DNA from: Polytrichum commune
Taxonomy: Eukaryota > Streptophyta > Polytrichopsida > Polytrichales > Polytrichaceae
NCBI GenBank assembly: GCA_950295325.1
Contig: OX485805.1
Coordinates: 17,223,501 to 17,287,500 of the forward strand
Length of the DNA stretch: 64,000 nt
Direction: 5' to 3'
Under the pieces are notes generated by a model that had not been told where the DNA came from, did not search any database, and saw only the letters and a program-made list of their open reading frames with translations. Made by a program: the position numbers and the translations under genes. This document shows, one piece after another, positions 1-10,223 of the stretch (positions within the stretch are counted from its first letter, which is position 1; every line of letters starts with the position of its first letter).

Positions 1-810
1 TGTGGTGCAAGGAAGTTTGTATTGCATTGTAGGGAGACCATCATCACGCATATAAACCTGAAATTATTAAGGTGTGTCGTGTCTCACAAGATTGTTATTG
101 CCACAACAATATGTGTTCTCATGTCTTGCATTCTAAACAAACTAGGTTTGTGACTCCCATGACCTCAAACAACTAAAAATTTATTCATTTAAAAATTTTA
201 ATAGAAAAAACTCAATTTTTTATTAATCATTTTTTATTTTAATATATAATATATAATAAAAAACATGTTTCTCTCAAATTTACATCAATATATTTTTTTA
301 ATAATGTAGGTAAATGATGGACATATGGTCACCTTAGCATTATGGTAGTGCATGTAAAAGAGAATCACCCACACAATGAATGCCCAACCTTTGGTAGTAC
401 AAATGTGGAATTACTTCCTCACCCACCAATCTGGAATCTCCCACCCCCCTCTCCTCAGTCATATGAAACCCACTTAAAATCACTAGGAGGGGAGAAATTT
501 TATTTAGCTACAAAACACTATGACATTTCCTCCCCTCCCAATGCATGGCCTTACCTCCAATCCAAGTCACTAAGCATTCAAAACATAGATTCATGAAACA
601 CATACGAAAGGAAATATAACTAAATCTAGCCGCATTTTGAAGGTGAAATTTTGATTTCAAAACTAAAATTATATAGTAACTATAATAAAATAAAATAAAC
701 ATATCACCACAAATATTTAAATTTTGAGAAAGAAATTTTAAACAAATCCCTCAAAGTAAACTTCACATCCACTTTCACCCAAAAGCATTTGTACCAAACC
801 TTCATAAACG
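1..810. other. AT-rich intergenic DNA, no gene seen
   Basis: Very AT-rich sequence with short open frames of fewer than 90 codons and no recognisable protein. No repeat family could be assigned. Confidence 0.5.
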
Positions 811-811
811 A

Positions 812-1890
812 ATGTTGCTATAGTTGAAGGCCACTTCCAACGTTAGGAGAGTAGGAAAAAAATGTATGGGCGTTACCGGCCATGTTATTCCAAATCCACT
901 TCTAGAATCATATTCAATGTCTAATGCCACAAAGACCCCCAAAAATGTTGGACCAAACACCATAAACCAACATTGATGGTGTTGAGGGTTGCTTTCAATG
1001 TTGGGAAGGAAGGCCCAATTGTATGGCCGCCAGCAGCCATGTTCTTTTGGGTTCCTTATTATGCCCACATTCAATCTCTAAAGCCACCAAAATTCCCAAT
1101 TGTATTGGACCAAAACCCCATAAACCATCATTGGCACTGCCGAGGACCACTTCCAATGTTTGGAAGGAAGGCGAAAATGTATGGCCGCCGACGGCCATGG
1201 CTTTTTGGATCCCCTCCCCAGCCTCACATTCAATACACCAAGACCCCAAAAGAGTTTGGACCAAAACACCTTAAGCAACGTTGGTAGTGTTGAAATTTGC
1301 TTCATATATTGGGAGGAAGGCAAAAATGTATCGCCGCTGGTGACCATGAAGAATATGACTCACAGAAAAATGTGACTGCCACATATGACTAGGCGTCCAC
1401 CAGACACGTTCGCCGTCGTTCCCTATAAATGCACCCGTCGTTCCCATATGCCGTATATAGTACATTTGCCGAATACGATAGTCAAATATGACTGCGAGTC
1501 ATATTTTTTAATTTCGTACCCCCCAAGGGTTGAGGCCTGGCAAAATGTGACTGCATGTAGTCACCAGTCATCCCCAATCATATTTTCCTAGTCACAAAAT
1601 ACCCAATATGTTGTAGTGATGGATTTTTTGGGCCCCTCTCAGCCTCATATTCAGATTAACCATTTACCCAAGATCCCAAAAGAGTTTAGCTGGGGACACC
1701 GTACACCATCACTAAAGTGTTGAAAGTTGCTTCCAACATTGGGAGGTTAGGCAAAACATTTGTGGTTGCCACTGGCCATGGTTTTTTGAGTCCTCTTCTA
1801 GCCTCATATGCAACTTGTAAATCCACATTGATCCCCAAAAAAGTCTGGACATAAATCTCATAAACCAATTTTGGTAATGTTGATGCTCGA
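812..1890. repeat. ~155-bp tandem array, about 6 diverged units
   Basis: A block containing TTGGACCAAA or a variant of it recurs near 948, 1106, 1254, 1682 and 1842. Once a 270-bp insertion is removed, the spacing is about 148-160 bp. Each unit also carries a GGAAGGAAGGC-like segment followed by a GC-rich GCCGCC...GGCCATGG core. The units are clearly diverged, so the array is old. Short open frames on both strands across this block come from the repeat and show no protein family. Confidence 0.75.
1349..1618. mobile_element. Small CACTA-like non-autonomous element inside the tandem array
   Basis: The segment interrupts an array unit exactly at its GGCCATGG core and is flanked by a 3-bp duplication ATG (1346-1348 and 1619-1621). 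The right end reads TTGTAGTG, the reverse complement of CACTACAA, as in CACTA/EnSpm elements. ATATGACT/TGACTA-like motifs occur near both ends. The left terminus is degraded and no longer starts with CACTA. The 3-bp duplication and right terminus are seen directly; the superfamily is inferred. Confidence 0.55.
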
Positions 1891-2519
1891 TTAGTACTCG
1901 TAGATTATTCTTAAATCATGGGCCTTTTTGTTTTCTAGCATGTAATTTTGTTATGAATAGTGAAAAAAAATCCTAATTTTATATTGTATAATGAATTTAT
2001 AAATTGAACACACACCAACAACAAGGTAATAAATATTAGTATTTACCTGAGTAAAAGAGGTAACATGTATATATAAACATGACAAAATCAAATGTTAGCA
2101 AATTCTAACATGTAGGACATAACTTTGCTCTCCTATAGTGTTGAGAAACCCTAAGCTCCACTTTGACAAAGTGTGATCAAGCCACATCACATTTACCCCA
2201 AAAAATTCAAAAATCTATAGAACTTCAAAATGCCTCTATAATAATGTGTAATACTCCTACTACAAAGCAAGAAGTGACAACATTTAAAAGAACGTTATTG
2301 GCAATGTTTAGGGACATCCATTAACCCTTTATTAAATTAAAAAAATAAATTAAAAAATCTATTTATTTCAACAACAAAAAACTCTTTGTTACATATATTG
2401 GAAGTTGTGCAATTGGAATGTAATCACTTCGTAATATTTAATTTAAACTTGAAGTTGATTATTTCATGACCTTTCACTGCTAGTTGATTATTTTTCTTCA
2501 TTATTTTTGAATGCATCCC
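1891..2519. other. AT-rich intergenic DNA, no gene seen
   Basis: No coding frame, RNA gene or repeat recognised. A pyrimidine-rich patch (2515-2530) marks the approximate left edge of the next repeat. Confidence 0.5.
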
Positions 2520-2730
2520 CTCCCCCCTTTTCATACCACGTGAATGTACAAACTAACATGAGTGTAACAAGGGTTATTTTGAGACACTAGCATACATAAT
2601 ACATATAAAGGAGGGTAATATTTTTCTCTAGTTTGTACAAAAGGGGGTCCTAAGGTTCAGAGAATAATTTGACAATAGATGTGTTAGTTTCATCCAATTC
2701 ATGTTTGCATCCATTATTATCATATGAATC

Positions 2731-3445
2731 CTGGAGGGGTCTTTTCATTGGAAATCTAAATGATGTGCATGGGTCACTATGAAATGAAAACCCCTATATA
2801 CAAGAATTTATAAAGAAAAAAAATGTTTACTTACTCATGACATGCTAGGAAATGAACTCATATATATTTATACTAAGCTTTTTATTCTAATGTAATAAAT
2901 GCCCCCACTACATATACATAATATATATCATGAATAAGTAGGCCTTTCATTACACATGAAATCCACTTACACTTTACTTTGTAAAAGTCATTTTCATTCA
3001 TAGGATGTAACTCTTTGTCTGTATTAGACAAACAACGACAAGAGCACAGTAACTTAGTCACAAACTAGAGAGCATAACTCAAGGATGCCCATGAGCGCTC
3101 CAAGAGCCTCTAGTTTGTAAAACCCTAAAACCAATGCAAACCCTAACAAAAACATACATGGCAGTCATTAAGGACTTTGACCATATGCCAATAATGAATG
3201 AAAACATGAACTGGATGAAATTAACACCTATTGTCAAAAAAATCTCTAAATCTTAGCCCTTCTTCCCCCCCCCCCCCCCCACCCCCTCTAATTGTATATC
3301 TACCTTTACTTCAAAAAATTACCCATTGTAGATGTACACATTATAGAAAATAACTACATCTCCCTTATGTATAGTATGTATGTTAAAAACTTACCCCTTC
3401 TTACACTCATGTAAGTTCGGATATGCTCTGAAGAGTCCACCCCCG
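2731..3445 (+). mobile_element. Terminal-inverted-repeat DNA element (inner copy), nested in the outer copy
   Basis: This is the same family as 45411-46188, in the same orientation. It starts near CTGGAGGGGTCTTTTCATTG and ends near GAAGAGTCCACCCCCGAG, which are inverted repeats of each other (GGACTCTTC core). ATGAA lies just outside both ends (left CATATGAATC, right GTATGAAAT), a possible trace of the target duplication. Because it lies inside a reverse copy, 2731-3130 can pair with 3515-3905 as an imperfect hairpin with ~390-base arms. Confidence 0.6.
3265..3280. repeat. Poly-C tract (C16)
   Basis: An uninterrupted run of 16 C, followed by A and five C, inside the inner transposon copy. Other copies of the family lack the run, so it expanded after insertion. 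Confidence 0.9.
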
Positions 3446-3904
3446 AGTATGAAATAGTCCTCACTGACTACCTTCTCCATCCTTTATAGGGTTTGTATTT
3501 GGCGTCTAAGTTTTTATAAAGTGGAGGCTCTTGGAGCGCTCTTGGGCTTCCTTGAGGTTTGCTCTCTTAGTTGTGGCTAAGTTATTGTCAACTTGTCTTT
3601 GTTTGTTTGATGCAATTCTTGAGTTACATGCTACGGTAGAGAAAATGTTCAATGACTTTCTCACTGGAAAATGAAAATGTATTCATGTGTACTTAAGGCT
3701 TATTTAATTCATATTTATATTTGTAATATGTAGTGGAGGCATTTATCACACTAAACTACAAAGTTTAATGTAATTACAAGAGTCCATTTTCTAACATGAC
3801 ATTACTATGTATACATTTGTTTTCTCTATAAATTTCTCGTACATAGGGGGTTAAATTTCTTACTGACCCACGCACGTCATTTAGGTTTCCAACGATGAGT
3901 CTTA

Positions 3905-3942
3905 CCCCCCCCCCCCCCACCCCCCCCCCCCCCCGCCCCTCC
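3905..3942. repeat. Compound poly-C tract (C14-A-C15)
   Basis: Two runs of 14 and 15 C separated by a single A, at the right terminus of the outer transposon copy. It is the longest C-rich tract in the window and long enough to form an i-motif (C strand) or G-quadruplex (G strand). Confidence 0.9.
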
Positions 3943-4535
3943 CCACTTATTTTGTATACATTTTTGGGCATGCATATGTGTTTGTTGACCTTTGACTCCG
4001 CCCTATGAATTTTGCATATAAGCTCATGAGTTGGATGAAAGGCGAAGGGAACTTAGAATGTGATCACCAATCATGTGTCCTTTCCTCTAAGGCCATGCAT
4101 ATACCCATGCCCTTCTATAAAACCTAAAAAATTCATTTCACCTCACTAAATTTATGTCATGCCTCCATTATTCAAACATGAACCTTGGATAATAGACATC
4201 GGTTTCTTTCCACAACCTAGGTTTTACTACCTGAATCTGAATGATGACAAAAAAATTTTAATAAATGACAACAAGGCCATAGGGCCCATTGAGTTTATAG
4301 CATGTTGTGGAAGATTGTTTTGAAGGGTTGAGGTCTGACTTGGGGGGAGGGACGACAACAATTAGTTGGAGGTAGCCAATCGTTTTGTCTTCTTCCTAAA
4401 CCTTATCCTTGCCGTTACATGTTATCTACACTATATATACGAATCAGTGAATGTGGGATTTTACTGAAGGTGATGCTAAATTCCTTCATGCTATGAAAAT
4501 TGTGCCACCAAAAGATCTGGGACGCCATTGTTCAT
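3943..4535. other. Intergenic DNA, no gene seen
   Basis: No open frame of note, no RNA gene and no recognisable element. Confidence 0.45.
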
Positions 4536-4539
4536 CTCA

Positions 4540-4675
4540 ACACTTAGCACTATCACATGAAAGTATCCGCACTTGGCATAAAAATACCGGCAGTTGACAC
4601 TATTCACTAAAGTATTGGCACTTGGCACTAATCACTAAAAGTATTGGCGCTTGGCACTATTCGCTGACAAGCATG
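4540..4675. repeat. Short tandem repeat, ~33-bp unit, 4 diverged copies
   Basis: The phrase AAAGTATTGGCACTTGGCAC and variants (AAAGTATCCGCACTTGGCA, AAATACCGGCAGTTGACAC, AAAGTATTGGCGCTTGGCAC) recur at about 27-38-bp steps, followed by ACTATTCACT-like spacers. No coding frame runs through it. Confidence 0.65.
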
Positions 4676-4679
4676 TGGC

Positions 4680-6355
4680 ATGCACTAGTCACAAGCATGC
4701 ATTAATTTTCTTTGAAATATATGGTAATAGAGCATAGTTTTGCCTCCTTCATAAATTTAGTGTCACTCAATAGCAACTTCAACCCTCATTAACTTTGAGA
4801 TTTAGCTAGTAATCCTTAGGTAGTACTAATTAGGAACCGAAGTCGCATGAAGGATGCGCAACGCATAGCTAATAAAGACGCCCAATGCAATCAACTACCA
4901 AATCTGAGTAAAGAGTGATGCAAGACGATAGCATCATCATAGTAGAATTCAAGCTGAAGATGATAATGATACTAAGACAAAATAAAACGATACAAAACCT
5001 AGGATATAAATCGGCCATAATAAACAAAAATTTTGAACCAAAAATCTGCAAACGGCTCAAAGGGATATTGAAGGCGATATTCAAATATGCGGTGAAGAAA
5101 CTTCCAATAGGTAAACGGAATATAGATGCAACTAAAGAGAAAGAAATAGATACGGTCGTAAGGTGGGGCTACAACCTCGTGGCCATCCGAAAATTCGGAA
5201 CATTGAAACATTGGCCCACAACGTTCATGCATGTTGTCCATAATGATGAACCAAATGAGGATGACCAACCCGCTATGGGGCTAAGGATGAAAAATAAAGC
5301 CTCATTGAATCACAGGTATGTAAGGTCGGTTTATAAATTTTATAGATAGATGCATGAGGGGAGAACAAGCCGAGCAAAAGAGATGAGAATCAAGAATTAG
5401 AATATGATTAAATAACTTACCGTATTTTCAAGCAATGCGAAAAAATCCACTCACGAAATGGCCCATAAATACATTCCGAATTCAAATGAAACTCGAATTG
5501 ATTTATCTGGTGTACTAATTTGGATTCGTATCATGTATACCAGAATCCGAAGCTTCAAATACGAGGACCCCAAGCTTGAAACCAGTAACATTTTTACAAA
5601 TATTTTTTAAAATATTGAGTAAATATATGACATACGTTGCATATGAAGAAATGAATAAAAAGTGTATATTCACACACTCCCTTTATTTTCCAGATGGGGG
5701 TGAATCTAGGAGTAGCAAGATGCCAAGACACGAATCTAAAATAAATGGCCGTTCTCGTGAATAGCTAGTATAAACGCAACTAGCTATTATATTTTCTTAT
5801 AGATTTTAAAGGTGTTTTTAGGTCGCTCCCGTGCAGCCTCATAATGAAGACGAACCACCTCATGCCCATCTATTTGACCTTGAAACGGATGTGGCAAAAG
5901 ACAACGAACGGAAATCAAATACGGTTGTACTACCCACAAAAAATTTTGTTCTAACCTTCTCCAACCTTTTGCATTGTACAGCTACAAACTGAGCTTCATT
6001 CGTCAAAGAGTGTGGTATGATGGTCAAGGTATGATAACTTTTTTTTAATCTTCACTACAAAATACCATTGATTTATTGTGGCCATAAAATTGATTTGACA
6101 TGTTTATCAAAACAGCTCCAATGAACCAACAAGTGTCCAATGCCACCCTCTATGGCTGCCACCTATTGATTGCAAGATCATTTACGTAGGTTGATGAAAG
6201 AATAATATGGGTCACACCAATTCAGATGTGTAAAGTAGCTATGATATTCACCAAACCTCTAGACACTTGAGATGATCAAGAACAAACCTTGTGCAATCTA
6301 CAACACGCAAATGAATTGGATGCCGCTGCATTGCATCAAATCCTCCAGTAGAATA
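4680..6355. other. Intergenic DNA with an unassigned 144-codon open frame
   Basis: One open frame on the + strand (4915-5349) is lysine-rich at its N-terminal half and contains KHWPTTFMHVVHNDEP. I recognise no family, splice signals are unclear, and the overlapping - frame is also open, so it is not called as a gene. The rest shows nothing recognisable. Confidence 0.3.
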
Positions 6356-6359
6356 TGTA

Positions 6360-6455
6360 GGGTTAGTTTCCTTGTAGGCCACTTGCCCACCAAGTGGAAT
6401 CTACATTTCCAGTAGAATCTGGTGAGTGAGTGGCCTACATGGAAACTAACCTGTA
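6360..6455. repeat. Short inverted repeat (hairpin), ~29-bp arms
   Basis: GTTAGTTTCCTTGTAGGCCA near 6363 is the near-perfect reverse complement of TGGCCTACATGGAAACTAAC near 6431. The ~40-bp loop contains a smaller pairing around TCTACATTTCCAGTAGA. It lies upstream of the DUF2921 pseudogene. It could be a MITE relic or a transcribed hairpin; nothing distinguishes these. Confidence 0.55.
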
Positions 6456-7149
6456 ATCTCCCAAAGGAAACAGACCATTCCTAAGGTTATCAAGATCTCC
6501 AAAGCCTTGTCAGAAGCCTTGTCTGAAGCCTTGAGCAACAATAAGGTGTCCACTAATGAAAACTTGCCACTTGACTATGCTCAGCAATCCTGCATGAAAT
6601 CAAGGAACTAGATTCTTGGAGATCTATTCTTCAAGCTAGAATATAAAAGGAGCATCGTTGCAAGGGTCAAGAATGTTATGTGACATGTTGCAATGAATGT
6701 GAGTAAATTTGAACAAAGTGAGGCTCAGCAACTGTCAACAATGAGCAATTCTTTCTGCTTCTGCATGTCTGAATGCAACAGGAGATGCCTAGGGAATGCT
6801 GAACATAGCAACATATATTCGAGCAATCTTTGCTCTCTTGATTCAAAAATGGTGTAACCATTTGGAGACGCCATCATGCAGAAAAATCCTGGTTACCAAC
6901 ATGAGAGTGCACCAGTACGCATCTTGGGAATTGGATTGGGTTGGAGAACACCTGATCATGAACTGAATCGAATATGAAACTGTGAAGAAAAATAGGGCAC
7001 AGATAGATTAACCAAATCTATAACCAACAAAGTACAAATAAATGGCAGTGCCACTTGCTCAAATACATGTGTAGAAAATCCTCCCAGATTTGAGATTTGA
7101 GAACACAATTCTAGACCTTGTTGCTTGCAAGAGATTTACGCCTAAAATT
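6456..7149. other. Intergenic DNA upstream of the DUF2921 pseudogene
   Basis: No gene recognised. It may include the lost 5' part or leader of the pseudogene that follows. Confidence 0.35.
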
Positions 7150-9385
7150 GGATTGGGCCTCCTGTCATACAGATGAAACTCCCCACAGCAAATAACCTAC
7201 AAAGCCAATTTGCTGAGGACGAGATGACGAGTAGGCATCCAGTGGAGGATGCGATGTACTTCCCCCGTTTCCATCTTTGGCTCTCAAATTGGTCAGTTTC
7301 CCCCACCTTATCAGTTTGCCCCACAGGAATCAGTGGAACCATCCACGACTCAATAGCAAATTTGTGGATCGTGTCGCTGGTGTTGGTAGTAGCAACAGCT
7401 TGCTTTTCTCAAAGTACTTGGCTGAGTATTTGGAGCCCCCATATTTTCTTGAGGCAGAGATGCCAATCTCAGTGAAGGAACAGCAATCATACATAACCCA
7501 CCAGTTGCTGCGACTGGGCCCATTCAATGTGTACCCAGTGAACCACCCAAGGAAAACCCTACAGTCAGACAGCCGACTTGTAGCAATCCACATACATTTG
7601 GAGTTGCAAGACATCTTGTGTCAACCGAGCATGGAGAAACCTGGAAGCGTGCTCATTAGCGGGTACATCAGAGGTCAGGTTTACATGCACCAAACTCGAA
7701 GGAATGGCACTCCAATTATCAATTCTGTGGAACAAAAACCACTCACCATCGAAGGCATGTGGAACCCGTTGTCCAACGGATTGCACATGGTGGGATGTGG
7801 ACTACCAAATTTCTCGCCACTGCTCTTCCCAAGTACCACCTTAGGAAGAAGACACTGTAACTGGAAACTCCATCTAAAATCTGTACTCCACGAAATTGTC
7901 ACCAAGGACACTCCAGAAGATAGGTGCTGAGCAGCTTCCATGAAACATCTGGACATCCAGAGCACTTCCCACCCTTGCGATTTGCAAGAGCAAGGGGCAC
8001 TGGTGTGACTTTTGTCACCACATTTCGCACAAAGTTCAATGAGTACAGGTACACCAACTTGTCCCAGGCGGTCATGCTGACGAGCAAGAACAGAGTCAGT
8101 TTTGCCGCCGAACATGGGCTGAAATTCCCGGCTCTGGAAAAAGATTGCTGCTACATGTTTCACACCGACATGGACTTTGATGTGGCTCCCATCTCCTTGG
8201 TAGTAACGGATGAAGACTCATGCCCCTCACAAGCAGATAGCAGCTCATGAAAGCCATGTTCAGGGGAAAAGGTTTCCTTCAAACCGGAAAGAGTAGCAGT
8301 GAGGTTCTCAATTTGGCTGGGAGCTCAGCTACCATTTGTTCACATTATCACACCATGGTGAAGGCATTTATCAGCCATACACAGCTCAGATGCACTTGGT
8401 GACGAAAGTACAACTGGAAGAAGGTGTAGAAGACGACCTTGGTCATGGTCAAGTGTATGTTAAGATTTACTACACTGCAACCAATTCCAAAGAAACACGT
8501 TAGAAGATCCGGTTCAGTATGGAGAGCCTCCGATCACTTTCTGACCAACTTTACTGCAATCCCTTGCACTACAAAGAATCGAGAGCAGAGAGCCCCACAT
8601 ACCTTCTACCAGGTCACCCAAAAACGAGACATTTCCAGTGCATACATGGTTGCATTCTTAATCTAGGGTGCTCTCCTCTTCTCCGCCTTTCGACAAATGT
8701 TGCACAATGTAGACACAGGGTTTGTGCCTCAGACCATGTTAGGCATTCAGGCACTCTGTCAACTTGCGATAAGCTTCTCTCTACATAGCAGATCCCCTTC
8801 AGATTTGCAGGGAAGGGATGTGGTCACAAATGGATTCATGGCATTGGCAGTTGCGATGTTACTCCTTTACCTCATCTTTCGAGTAGAGAAAGCACAAGTG
8901 GAGCTCAAGGTGACTATCCTGAGGTGGTACTGCAGCACTGCAATAACACATGATCTCCCAAATTTCCCTGCAAACAAGTTCCTCACTTCTTCCATAGCTT
9001 CTGCCCTCATCCTCGTTCTTGCCACATCAATCCACTCTGCCACCACATACAGCAGCCACACCCTGGTGCAAGATTTCTACCTGCTGCCTCAAGTGATTGC
9101 CAATGTTCTCTACAACGTCCATGGGTGGGCCACTAAGCCCCTCCATTCTGATGCCCACCTTTGCTTGAGCGGTGACAAATCTTGTGAATGCAGTCTTCCC
9201 TGATCAAAAAAATCAGAAAATGCCGTGATTTCCTCCTGGTCCTCCTCCATCCTCTTGGCAAGAGCAGCATGTGTGTGTGCTATGGCCACCATTGTACTTG
9301 TGCAACAGTGCTTCAGTGAACGAAATGTAGTGCCATTCTTCAAGAAACTCGCAGAAAAATACTCCAAATGAAATATCATACTATT
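7150..9385 (+). pseudogene. DUF2921-family membrane protein, intronless broken copy
   Basis: Three + strand stretches in three different frames (7277-7930, 7924-8250, 8697-9203) follow the order of a DUF2921 protein. The first contains TIEGMWNPLSNGLHMVGC, the family's typical E-G-x-W...LxMVGC box. The second has the YRYT...A and DMDFDV blocks. Between them and the third lies a VYVKIYYTATNSKE-like strand out of frame. The third carries hydrophobic segments and LLPQVIANVLYNV, matching the family's F-LLPQ-x-x-x-N box before the last membrane region. DUF2921 occurs in plant multi-pass proteins, some fused to a RING domain (FLYING SAUCER type E3 ligases); no RING is visible here. Frame changes and internal stops break the reading, and I see no splice sites that would rescue it. 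Many plant members are single-exon genes, so absence of introns does not prove retroposition. Confidence 0.6.
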
Positions 9386-10223
9386 GGATTCTTACACAAA
9401 ATAGCAAGTCTGTCTGGCTTCGATAGACCTAGCCAAAATGTGTGGAGCATCTGGGATAAACCTCTAGAGAACATGATACTAGATAACATCAGCATCATAT
9501 TTCAGTCTATTATGTTGTACTAAAGCCTAGAGTCTAAATCTGAACAAAATTGTTGCTATTCACTTTGCAGTAAACCCTAAGCCCTAAACTGAATAGCCAC
9601 AAACTTGGGGTATACCAAAAAGTACGTTTCTCTCCATGAATTCACCCCAATCCTTGCAAATTTGACAATGTTAGTAAAGACTGCTCACAATAAGATCCTC
9701 TTTGTGACCTTTCAGCCAGACCATCTTGATCAAAGAAATCTTCTTTTATTGTATAAAGAGTGATGAATGAGAGTTCACATGTTTTCTCCATTGCCTGCTC
9801 ACTCATGTTTCATATACATTGAGATAAGAAATTATTTACATAAGGTGCTTGTGTCAAGAAGTCAACCATATTCATCCTTAACACATGGTTGCACTCTCCT
9901 GCAATCAGTTTTTGGACACAACGTTTGCTACTATTTGTCCCACACCTATGGAGATTGAGGCTGTCACTATGGCAACAATTAAGCCCAGCAGCTGCTCTCC
10001 TGCTTGAAACCCACAAACTGAGACCTGCACAACCAGCCACCAAGTATTATTCCAGATGAAACTTGGACCCTGGTAACTGTAGCAGGTAAATGCAAGGTTT
10101 ACACAGAGGATCCAGCGGTAGCGAGAGAGGAACGCATATTTGGGTTGTTATCGAAATATTAATGCACTTCATACAGTTCACAACAATCACCATAATTTGT
10201 TCAAAGATATAATCAGGACCTGG
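9386..10223. other. Spacer between convergent pseudogene and membrane-protein gene
   Basis: This holds the 3' flank of both the DUF2921 remnant (+) and the membrane-protein gene (-). No clear polyadenylation signal or further exon could be assigned. Confidence 0.4.

Larger units (their letters stand above)
2520..3920 (-). mobile_element. Terminal-inverted-repeat DNA element (outer copy), reverse orientation, split by a second copy
   Basis: The flanks 2540-2720 and 3515-3910, read on the - strand, are homologous to the two halves of the single copy at 45411-46188, but are separated by an inserted copy of the same family (2731-3445) in the opposite orientation. The end near 3905 reads, on the - strand, GTAAGACTCATCGTTGGAAA, matching the family terminus GTGGACTCTTCATTGGAAAT. 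The outer left end is poorly preserved. No transposase frame is visible; the element is probably non-autonomous. Confidence 0.6.

Noticed and set aside
812-1375. Overlapping frames of 60-104 codons at the left edge
   Set aside because: They track the ~155-bp tandem units on both strands and change frame with each unit.
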